Shown here piece after piece: positions 49,311-58,546 of a DNA stretch of 64,000 nucleotides. The stretch is from Platycnemis pennipes (taxonomy: Eukaryota; Arthropoda; Insecta; Odonata; Platycnemididae): assembly GCA_933228895.1 (NCBI GenBank), contig OW121847.1, forward strand, positions 89,073,656 through 89,137,655. The letters run 5' to 3'. The position numbers were made by a program, and so were the translations under genes. The stretch's first letter is position 1, and the number at the start of each line of letters is the position of its first letter. The notes below the pieces were generated by a model. That model saw nothing but the letters and a program-made list of their open reading frames with translations, was not told the DNA's origin and ran no database searches.

Positions 49311-50412
49311 ATCGTAGATGTGTTTTACACACAGTACGTTGGATATTGAATAAATGTACCACATGTGATACATTTTTAAAACTTCAGTTCTTCAATATGC
49401 AATTGGTTGTTTCGTCTCATGAATACCACACAGCGGGAGGACTTACTCTCGATTCCACTCAAGCAGGATATTTTCTCTCTACCTATCACCCCTCTCATCC
49501 CAACGTTCGTTGCCATGGAGACTCAACAGCGCAGAGCAACCCTTAGCCCTACCGACACAAATATCCTTCTTTCCGCTGCGGAAGTGGCGCCGCCCTCGCT
49601 TTCCGTCCGAACAACCTAGCACTCACGGGGGCGAAATATTGTCCAACGATCTTATCTACATCCAACACGCTCCCCTACCAGCTGGACGAGAAAAGAATTG
49701 GTAGAGGAGGCTGTGTCAGAGATGTGGACTTTTGCACATGGATTACGTCGCATTGATGTTGAATCTTTTGGACCGGCTCGATTAATTTTAACATATTCCT
49801 TCGTCCTGCATGCGTTTGCGGTAATTTGGACATTTTTCACACTGCGGAAGCTCTCCCGCTAAAAGGAAAAATATCATTATGCTTATATTATTTGCACTTT
49901 AACAGAAAATCACCTGTAGATACTTAGATTTCCATGAGCGATCGTTAAAATTTGGCAACAGGAAATCGCAAAAGAAGTTCTTGGGAGAAGAAAAATTGTC
50001 AAGGAGAAATGTTGGATGGCAGAAGACATTTTAGAACTAATTCAAAAGAGAAGCCAACACTCATGTTAAGCATGATAGGTTGCGAACTTTTTAAAATCAC
50101 ACAGTCACCGTTACACCAACTTTACGGCACACGCCAGGTGCCGAGGGCATCACAAAATGGCGGATGCGCGTCATGCGTTAATTGACCACTAAACGAGGGA
50201 ATTCCTCAGACATTTTCTGTTACTAATTAACAATACCACTACAAGATTTGAAATAAATGACCTGGATGTGGTGTACGCTATTTGGGATGCACGACTTTTT
50301 ACCTAGGGTCAAAATTATGGGAACGAACCTGTCACCGCGTTCTGCGACAAAAGAATTTTTCGACCCAGAGACAAGAGGACTGGGATGAAAAAGTGTCCAT
50401 TCAATGTCCCCG
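49311..50412. other. Unassigned DNA
   Basis: No gene is recognised. Short overlapping plus-strand frames at 49346-49704 lie in a GC-richer patch and have no recognisable product. Confidence 0.4.
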
Positions 50413-50442
50413 CACGACACCAACAGTCAGGTTGGTGTCGTG
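50413..50442. repeat. 12-bp perfect hairpin at a SINE 5' edge
   Basis: CACGACACCAAC (50413-50424) is followed after six bases by its exact reverse complement GTTGGTGTCGTG (50431-50442). The right arm is the first 12 bases of the SINE head, so the left arm is an inverted copy of the SINE start. Confidence 0.8.
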
Positions 50443-50700
50443 GGTACTTGAGTACTGACCTCTCACTCAGAAAACCCGGGTTAGAATCCCGGCAGTGGAA
50501 ATATATTTTTCGTTGGCAAACCGTCCCCTCACAGTAGTTTGCGGAGAAAATTAGAGTTCAGTACTCCGTCTGTCGATCGGAGCGTTAAGCCCTAATCACC
50601 ATGGACCTTTCGTTTAGAGCACACAAATGCCGACGCCGGCCGACACTTTTCTCCACCCTTTCTCATTTTCCTTTGATTCCTATCCTTGTACCTTTCCTCA
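50431..50700 (+). repeat. tRNA-derived SINE copy
   Basis: The head is GTTGGTGTCGTGGGTACTTG, with a B-box-like CCGGGTTAGAATCCCGG at 50478-50494 and then CAGTGG. The body contains GAGTTCAGTACTCCGTCTGT and CGATCGGAGCGTTAAGCC. The 3' core ATGCCGACGCCGGCCGACAC and TTTTCTCCACCC lies near 50627-50660. It is among the better-preserved copies. Confidence 0.85.
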
Positions 50701-50960
50701 CGATCTGAAGCGCACATAAATGAGGGTACAAATTTGAAAAACACAGAGAGACACACCCCGCTTGCTTCCTCCACTCGTCTCTCTCCCTCAATAGCGCGCT
50801 TTAGCACGCCTCCCTTCGTTTCTTTCTTTACAGTCGTCCCTCTCACCATCTCACCACCAAAGTAGTCACCGAACCACCGTTTACGGAACAGTTTCCATAT
50901 CCACCGCGCAAGGACAGCCGCCACGAGACCCGCCTCGGACGACGGTCGATGGAAAATACC
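50701..50960. other. Pyrimidine-rich stretch
   Basis: The plus strand is C/T-rich and CpG-containing. A 194-codon minus-strand frame (50592-51176) crosses it, but its C-terminal part lies inside the SINE and the rest matches nothing I know. Confidence 0.45.
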
Positions 50961-51835
50961 TTCAACCACTGTGGTTACTCCACGGAAAAGTGCCCTATAT
51001 AACTGACTTATAGCCCAAGCGATCCCTGGATTCTTTGCGCAAGAGACCAATATCCAACACACATTGTTTCCACAAGTTATCCCAGACGTGGGCTTAAGGA
51101 GCTGGAATAAAAGCCAGTCGTTTGAAATCAACAACGTTGCCATGCAGTCAACTAACAAGTGAGCTATATCATCCAATTATTTCCATTAAGGAGGAACTTG
51201 CGCTTCGAAGTACTGTATTCTTATGATTTAAATCATTTGCGGTAATAAATGAATTTAGGTTTAGTGATGCCTTTTGTATTTTAAAATATGTATTCAAACG
51301 ATCCATAGGGTAAAATATCATGCAACAATATGTTAAACAAAAGTTTTAGGTACGTAATGAAAACTAAATATTGTACTGACTCCAGCCTCCGTTGCTACGT
51401 AGTCATAATTTGATTACAATATTTACTAATGAACTGAGGAAAATAGGTAATTATTTTTCGTTGTAAAACGTTAGAAAATGTATCTTAAATGTTTATTTTC
51501 GTAATAAATTTCATTTTGAATGTATAATACATGCAACTGAACATGGCAACACCGAGATTGAATAAACAGTTGAGCTGTACAGTGCCCTATGGTATCTTGT
51601 TGACAGCGTTCGAAGTGTGCAGCCTTTGGGTTTTCAAGTATTCAGAAACGTTTCTTCACGCAAAAGATATTGGATTCATCATTTACATTTTCATCACCCA
51701 TAATTTTTCAGTTCAATCATTTGTTCGTGGCATCATTCATATATCAAATTCATCACCACCTTTTCGGAATCTCATTTTTTGAGGAATATTATTGATTTAA
51801 TTTCTTAAACCCATTAAATCCGTTTCTTAAAATGG
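50961..51835. other. Unassigned DNA upstream of the helicase remnant
   Basis: No domain is recognised. An 83-codon frame at 51531-51782 has no visible motif, and it is unclear whether it belongs to the Helitron relic that follows. Confidence 0.35.
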
Positions 51836-52120
51836 ATAACCTTATGCCGATAAGGGTAGGTTGTGAAAAAAGAAAGTTCTCAGTTTTAACAACTAACGAA
51901 CTTCAAATTCCAATACGCCTTGCGTTCGCTATGACTATCAATAAAGCGCAAGCGTTTTCCAAATTGTAACCGCACACTTGAAAAGTGTGCGGTTACACGA
52001 TTGCTTCTCTCGTGAGCAATTATGCGCTCATACTCCAGAGTCGGCAAATCGTCTGATCTTTATGTTTCTGCAGAAAATGGACAAACAAAAAATGTAGTCA
52101 ATGCATTAGTTTTACAATAA
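51836..52120 (+). pseudogene. Helitron/PIF1-type helicase C-terminal remnant
   Basis: The reading NELQIPIRLAFAMTINKAQA (51895-51954) is the conserved C-terminal helicase motif of PIF1-like enzymes carried by Helitrons (family form QFPVRLAFAMTINKAQGQ). After a frame change, HLKSVRLHDCFSREQL follows (family form LRxPCFSHGQLYVA). After a second frame change comes SRVGKSSDLYVSAENGQTKN and VVNALVLQ, then a stop at 52118-52120; SRVGK is the invariant C-terminal motif. In Helitrons this enzyme drives rolling-circle-type transposition. The Walker motifs and the Rep nuclease are missing. A 14-bp hairpin sits exactly where the first frame change occurs. A Helitron-like CTAG 3' end at 52300-52303 (after CGGGTTTTG) is possible but unproven. 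Confidence 0.85.
51966..51996. repeat. 14-bp perfect hairpin inside helicase remnant
   Basis: GTAACCGCACACTT is followed by GAA and then by its exact reverse complement AAGTGTGCGGTTAC. The right arm belongs to the helicase-like reading (KSVRLH). The left arm interrupts that reading just after AFSKL, suggesting it replaced native sequence. Confidence 0.85.
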
Positions 52121-53160
52121 AACAAATGATTTTCTGTGAAATACATCGTTCCTTTCCTTCCATTCCACAGCAACTCAAGGCGGGGTACTGAATTAAATGA
52201 TGTGTTTTCTCGGTGAATCTCTGTTCGCCAAAATACTTTTATTTACTTTTCCATTCACTTCATATCAGACTGAGCCTAGCGAAGAGTGGCCGGGTTTTGC
52301 TAGCACTCTGATATACTATATCCGATACACTTCGATATACACTCTGGCCCATGTCCAATAAATATTATTACTATTGTCAATTGCTATTGACAATAGTAAC
52401 AAGGTGACCAAGAAATGATCAAATAACTGAATTATGAAATTCGTTAACTTTCTTTCGAATCCGAAATCAATGTTGAAGCAAACTTTACCCCCTGAGATTA
52501 CGAAAAAATAACATACTAACGAGAAAATGAAAAAAGGGACAGTATGTACAACTAAGGTAAACCTTACGCATGCGATGTACTTACGCGCATAAAAGCCGGT
52601 ATACCTAATAATGCTTGCACTACTGTTGTTGTATTATCTGAACTCGTACGGGCAAATTATGCATTCTAATTTTAAAATTGACGTTAATGTTCAGACTCGC
52701 TTCCTATTTCGCTAATGGCAAGGTACCTTAATGAAAATTTTAGATGCTTTCAGGGTTTTCTGCTATCCTTAGTTTTTGCTACGGCCTGAGACCCGACTTC
52801 TTGCGACACCCGTTCGTCGATCAAATTTGCATACAGGTGATTGCATAAATATGTACGTACATGTACAGGTGCATTTACATTAATGTATGCAGGTACCTTT
52901 TCATTAAATAAGACGTCTACCGCAAATGAGATCGATAAAGAAGTGGTGCTGCTAAACTCCCAAAATTCTGAACATATAGATTTGAACATACTGAATTGAC
53001 ATAAGTCGGCAGCCGTAAAAAAAGATACCAACGTAGTATGTTCAAAGTAATATATTTTCCCAAAGGCATTGGGAACATTTACTATGAGCACCGCCTTATA
53101 CATATTCCATATACATAGGCGTTATGAAGATTAAAATTGAAGTTGCCTACTTCTAAACAT
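52121..53160. other. Unassigned DNA
   Basis: No gene is recognised. It includes the hairpin at 52368-52399 and the possible Helitron end near 52303. Confidence 0.4.
52368..52399. repeat. 13-bp perfect hairpin
   Basis: TTACTATTGTCAA (52368-52380), a six-base loop, then TTGACAATAGTAA (52387-52399). The flanks give no terminator-like or other recognised context. Confidence 0.8.
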
Positions 53161-53166
53161 ATTTCA

Positions 53167-53385
53167 TATTTTATTTATTTATTTAACACCAAAAAAGCAC
53201 TAAGGATTCACACTGAGTTATATAAAAATAAAAATTTTAATAAAACTTTATATTTATAACAAAAATGATAAGAAGATATTTTATTTATTTGCTGAACTCT
53301 AAAAACAGCACTAAGGCCTTTGCATTGAGTTATATGAAATATAAATTATGAAACAGTATATAATAATAACAAAAATGATAAGAAA
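53167..53385. repeat. Tandem duplication, 110-bp period
   Basis: Unit 1 (53167-53276) and unit 2 (from 53277) both run TATTTTATTTATTT, AGCACTAAGG, GAGTTATAT and ATAACAAAAATGATAAGAA in the same order and spacing. Divergence is moderate, so the duplication is not recent. Confidence 0.8.
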
Positions 53386-54239
53386 CAAAATTTGAACAAG
53401 AGTAATTAAATTGAAATACCTCCTTAGCAACGTTGCCACGTTCATCGCAGCTTGCCGGCTCTTTCCTCGGAAGAAAACCGTAAGCATGTCCTTTAAACTT
53501 AAATACTAATGTTAATGTCCGATGATCGGAGCTGGAAAAAATATATTATGTGCTTTAATATCTTGTGCACGTTTCCTTAGTTTTTAAACGAATTCTTTAT
53601 GGCTGAAATTGAGATAAAAATTTTTATGTGAAGGAAGGTCATCATACTCCCATTAGGACAATGCATTTCAACGTGAAAAACCTTTATTTTCAAATCCATA
53701 TATCTTGGTTAAATGGTCAATGACATAGCAGTATGTTTGCTTCATTCGATAGGGAAAACGATTAACTATAATATATGTTAAAATCTGGGTGGGTTTCAGG
53801 TATGCCTAAAATGATGGTTCCTCCTTAAGTGCACAAAAGCTCGACGAGTAGGCTAAGTCTTGCAGCCGATGTCAAATTACTTCTACCTTCTAAATAATAA
53901 ACGCAACAGTAAACGCATGAGAACGCGAGACATGGCGAAAAGAGATATTTTGCGAGAAATATCAGGCTTAGGTTCTAGTGTCTAAAAGATATTCATTTGT
54001 CAATGCCTAAAGAAGTAAGTGAGAGAAAACTAGGTCTGTGATAAAATAACAGCAAGTGGATTACCTCTTCAACGCACTTGATGTGCTTAAAATGATATTA
54101 CTCAACTTTTGCAATATTTAATTCTTCAGACAAATTTTGGTAAACTAGTTATGAAAAAGGTTAAATAGGCATTTCTGGAGCGTTACGTAGTATGGTTGCG
54201 AAATATGAAATTGGGTCAGGAAAGAGAAGCAACTGAAAA
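53386..54239. other. Unassigned AT-rich DNA
   Basis: No gene or mobile element is recognised here. Confidence 0.4.
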
Positions 54240-54470
54240 ATCGGGTTGGTATTGTGACTAGGGTACTGGCCTCCCATCCAGAGGTCCCTGGTTGAAATCC
54301 TGGCTATGAACGATTTTTCCTTGTAATACTGGTCCCCACTTTGGTGCTGTATGAAGAGCAATTCCATGTCATTCATCCGCCCGTCTGATGGGACGTTACC
54401 TTGTGGTTCACTTGGGGCTTTGATTAAGGTCAAATACAACGCGGGGTTTTACTGCCCTTTTCCTACGACT
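54240..54470 (+). repeat. tRNA-derived SINE copy
   Basis: The head is GGGTTGGTATTGTGACTAGG and GTACTGGCC, with a B-box-like CTGGTTGAAATCCTGG near 54289. The body includes TACTGGTCCCCACTTTGGTG and CCGTCTGATGGGACGTTACC. The 3' core TTAAGGTCAAATACAACGCG and GGGTTTT is a degraded form of the family's. Confidence 0.7.
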
Positions 54471-54479
54471 AAGTTAGTA

Positions 54480-54690
54480 GCTGACACAGTACTGGAAGCG
54501 TTTGAGGTTTGGCACCGAGTAGAAAGAAGAAAGCATGATGGATTAATGGATCGATGACTAATATTGAGGCACAAGAAATTCCTAAGAAGACAAAGTTGAT
54601 GGAGGAAATTATAAGGGAACATATTTGGTGAATTAGCCAACTATTGAAAGGCCTTGGTTTACTGAAACCCATTAGAATGCTGGGGATTAG
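54480..54690 (+). mobile_element. Possible LINE fragment
   Basis: VLEAFEVWHRVERRKHDGL near 54489-54545 recalls LEAFEMWCWRRM of the LINE family seen at 18.2 and 59.4 kb. The downstream sequence is too degraded to confirm, and no (GAT)n tail was found. Confidence 0.3.
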
Positions 54691-55792
54691 TAAGAAGAAG
54701 ATAAACTATTACGTACAGTATAAAGAAGGAATAAAAAGAAAAATTAGAGCAGTAAAGACATAAATAAGTGACGATAGAGAATTAAAATAATATACCAAAA
54801 CCTAACCTGATTAGTAGAGACAATTCTATTATAACTAAAACAAGCAAAGACAATTAGATAGAGACATATAAGATAATCATCTACACCATCTCACTATTAT
54901 CGTTTTATGCTATTTAGTCACTATTTGCAATACAAATGCTACCCTGAAATAACTAACACTACATATGTCAAAAATACACCTTCGAGACAATTGGGATGAG
55001 ATAACACTCATTATTATTACTATCAATGTCGGTTGGGAGGAAAAGTCTTTGCTAAGAACGCATGAAACAAACCGTCATTACTTAAAAACTTCAAAATCAA
55101 AATATTTTTCCTGTCAACAGCATATAAATGTACGCTAATTAAAAGAATCCAAAACATTTCTAACGCTTGAAACTATAGACATTTGATGAGTAAAATCAAT
55201 ATTTTGATTAATGATTTCATTTCAATATACCTTAGAACTGAAAGAAAAGAATCAAATCTTAAAATATCATGGTATTAGTTTCGGAAAATATAGTAAAGAG
55301 GGCCTAGTCAGAAAACAGAACTGGAATTTTTTTGATGAACGTTGAATGAACTTCACATCGATTAAATATGTAGATGGTCTAGGAATATTAATCCGTGGTC
55401 TAGGACTATAATAGGTAATTCATATGATTCAATATTTTAATGCTTTCACGTCACAATTGCTACTAAAAATATTAAAGAGAGTTGTTATGGTGTTATCTTT
55501 ATTAAAGTATGTTGCACGTTCGAATGACTAATGGAAAATACCACATGGGATAAATGACAAATAGGTAACCCTTCAGGACAGAATAGCGCTACAAAAAAGT
55601 ACAGGATATTCCCATTTGAAACTGATATTTTTTCGGTTCAAAATATAATGGGAAATGGTAGATGATTTTGATGCAAAAGATATGTTCATTGATGTATATT
55701 GCGTAAAGGTACTGAAATGTTCACCATAATGAATTTTGGAAAATGAAATACTCTGAAATAAAATTAAGGAATTAAAAAGTCTCGATAGTACA
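54691..55792. other. Unassigned AT-rich DNA
   Basis: No gene or mobile element is recognised here. Confidence 0.4.
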
Positions 55793-55794
55793 TA

Positions 55795-56456
55795 CGAAGG
55801 TCGTTCAATAAGTCCTTAGAAAATCCAATTGGTGGCGATGATATAATCGCAAAAGGTTTCCTTTTAATAAGGGTATCTCTCATTAGACTGCTGTAAAATT
55901 TTCAGCTATATCCATCACGTGGTTTCTCTATCAACAGTTTTTTTTTCTATCATAGCATCAAACTTTTGCTTATTTAGAATAATGGAAAAAAGGGTGTTTC
56001 GTGCGGTGATGAAACACTTCTATTTAAAAGGTTTAATACTGAAACATATCGAAGCCGAATTGGATGAAGTTCATGATACATCTGCTCCTGTGTTTGCGAC
56101 TGTTTACTATTGGAGAAATGAGTTTAAATGTGGCCGCACATCCACAAATGATGACCATCATTCGGGACGCCCAGTGGAAGTGACTTCCTCCGAAACAATT
56201 GAAAAAATTCACAATATGGTTTTGAGTGATCGACGAATCAATGTGCGCGAAATAGTTGAGGCCAAAGGCATATCACAAGGTACTACAGTGTTTTCAATTT
56301 TGCACGAAAAATGGGGTATGAAAAAATCTCGGCTAGATGGGTGCCGGGTTTGCTCTCAATGGAGAATAAACACAATCGTGTGATCAACTCGGAGGCTGGT
56401 TTAGCGCTTTTCCATCGTAGCCCTGACAATTTTCTACATAGATACTACATTACTAC
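55795..56456 (+). mobile_element. 5' half of a second mariner transposon
   Basis: A TA at 55793-55794 precedes CGAAGGTCGTTCAATAAGTC, a mariner-type left terminus distinct from that of the 22.4-kb copy. The element reads into a transposase start at 55982 and breaks off at about 56456. No right terminus or C-terminal transposase sequence is present, so it is a deletion derivative. Sequence after the break is unassigned AT-rich DNA. Confidence 0.85.
55982..56445 (+). pseudogene. Mariner transposase, N-terminal half
   Basis: The start MEKRVFRAVMKHFYLKG begins the paired helix-turn-helix DNA-binding region. The linker motif TVYYWRNEFKCGRTSTND follows, then SGRPVEVTSSETIEKIHNMV and DRRINVREIVEAKGISQG, all in the family order. 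A frame change near 56330 converts ARWVPGLLSMENK into another frame. The homology then runs through FHRSPDNFLHRY and stops just before the first catalytic Asp. No catalytic residues remain. Upstream open codons to 55919 are not part of the protein, since family members begin MEK. Confidence 0.88.
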
Positions 56457-56575
56457 AATTATCACTCCTAAATGACAATTGAAAAGCTAGTTCGTTAAAA
56501 TAAATAACAATTCTTCTTTACGCTCAAAATATTTCGTTGGATATTGTGCTCTGAAAAGTAAAAAATCAAGTCGCC

Positions 56576-56611
56576 GGAAATATGGAGAAAGCAAACGTTC
56601 TCCATATTTCC
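56576..56611. repeat. 14-bp perfect hairpin
   Basis: GGAAATATGGAGAA (56576-56589), an eight-base loop, then TTCTCCATATTTCC (56598-56611). It is about 120 bases downstream of the truncated mariner and is not part of any recognised element. Confidence 0.8.
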
Positions 56612-57831
56612 CTCAGTTATTACACACCCGTGCGCAATGTTGGAAGGATTTCGAAATGTTTTCCCTCTTTCAGAGTAGGAACTCAAATTTGCGTGTTTGA
56701 GTACTGTTTTAGAGAAATCATGACAGAGAAGACTATACTTCTTTGGAAACACAGTTACAGGAGAGGCATTCTTAAAATTCTAATATTCTGCAGATGAAAC
56801 AATAATGTATTTTTAATTTAATTTGGAAATTAAAAATTTTAAATGTGCGATGAAAGGCAATCTTTATGAATATGGAATGGAAAATAATGAAAGGGAAGTA
56901 ATTTTTTGGTGAAATCGTTATCCTCTCATTAAAAAGCTGCGAAAGGAGTGGGTCTAAATGCTCAGATTTCCTAACCTTTCATTATTTCGTTCCATCACGA
57001 TGCCGTGAAATGTAATCCCAAGTGTCAGCCTTCACAAAAATGGTCATCCTCCTGGAAGCCATTCAACGATTTGATATGGAGGATTAATTACGTAATACGC
57101 TCACTTTTCAAAAAGATATGCCTTTCCCAATAATAAAGGGAACGTTAGCGGACTCAGTCCCTTATCTTCTGCGAATACGATAAAGATCTGGGTTGCTACG
57201 ATTGAATCATTACGGAACTGTCGTGTTCCCACTGATTTAATTTTAGTCACGATAGGCCAGAAGGTTTCTTCGCAAGATTAAATAAAATATATTGATAAGA
57301 GGTATAAAAATTTCTTTTCACGCTCAAAGATACTTAATGGGGAAAAAAAGGAATTTACTGAATAAATCACCATGAGGGATTCAACCTGTCTGAGCGCATC
57401 GCGTCATTTTGATAAAAACAGTGTTTTGTCTGCCTATTAAATGAGCTCAGGGTCTTGTGTCATCCTGAGAAATTACTATTCTTTGCGCAAAAGCAGAGGA
57501 CCCGCAATCTTTTATGGCGAATGTCATGGGAAAGCACATAGAACTGTATGGAGCGAAAACACATAGTATGGAGCGATTCTCTTAACATGGCTCATGAAGA
57601 AAGAAAAAGTCTTTTACTGGAAGATTTTTTGAGTGTTTCGTTGATTGCCTGCCACCACTTCGTTTGGAGCCAAATCAAAGGCATTCATAGTTAACTGCTT
57701 CATTGACTACCAAAATGGCAGTAAGCTACAAAAACACTAATGATTTCCAGGCTGACGGTTAACTCCAACCGTCAAATCCATTTGGTAGTGAATACCATGA
57801 TGGTTGAAACATTTATAGGTATATATGTCTC
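56612..57831. other. Unassigned DNA
   Basis: No gene or transposon is recognised in this stretch. Confidence 0.4.
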
Positions 57832-58344
57832 CATGGGCGTAACTTCAGCTTTTTAACTGGGATGGTAAGGCCTACCAGGGAGTATGGAATACCCCCTAGT
57901 TGGAAGGGGGTGCAGGAAATTAAAAAAAAATAGCGTTAAATTGTTAGTTTTTGAAGCTATTTCATACTATTTTTACCAAAAAATAGTTGCTAACGTTCTC
58001 TATCAGATAAGTGCTGGCTGAAAAGGCTCGAGTCTTGACAGTAGTGCTTTCAAAGAGACTAGAGTGATTAACCATGTTTTTAAATAAATTACGTGACGTG
58101 TGTAAGAAAGAAGACATTTTCCGTTTGCTCGATCACCCAAAATTAACGAACGACAGCTAACTTAAATAAAACAATTATAATGGTTTAAGAATTAAGAAAC
58201 GTCAAGAAATCACCAAGCATGCATAATATTATTTTCCAATCGTTTGTAAATTATTGAGATTTTTGCTTCGAAATTCTAGGGTGATAAAATATTCGGTTGG
58301 GGCAATTCTGGTTTGGCAAAGGCCACCCCCGAATTACGCCACTG
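57832..58344. mobile_element. Possible hAT-like MITE, 513 bp
   Basis: The left end reads CATGGGCGTAACTTC, and the inverted right end (58330-58344) reads CAGTGGCGTAATTCG, 11 of 15 matching. The CAGNGGCG style fits hAT termini. The 8-bp flanks, TATGTCTC on the left and TGTTTTTC on the right, match at 5 of 8 positions, compatible with a decayed 8-bp duplication but not proof. The interior has no coding capacity. Confidence 0.4.
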
Positions 58345-58546
58345 TGTTTTTCAATCTAAGCCTAAGCACAGAAAACAAGACTAAAGCAGATTTAATGCAA
58401 TTTTATACCCGCATTTTACACGTGGAAGATGATCAATTAATATTAGGAATCTCCGATTTTTCATATACCTACACAGAACATAGAATTTTAGGTTTATCGT
58501 TTAACATTAACTAGTAGCTAAAAGTAGCTATGAGCCAAAAAATGGA

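Noticed and set aside
50592..51176. 194-codon minus-strand open frame
   Set aside because: Its C-terminal part is antisense to a SINE and the middle crosses a pyrimidine-rich stretch. No motif is recognised and no splice context was seen.
51966..51996. Helitron 3'-terminal hairpin
   Set aside because: The palindrome lies inside the helicase coding remnant, upstream of SRVGK and the stop, and is not followed by a CTRR end, so it cannot be the element terminus.
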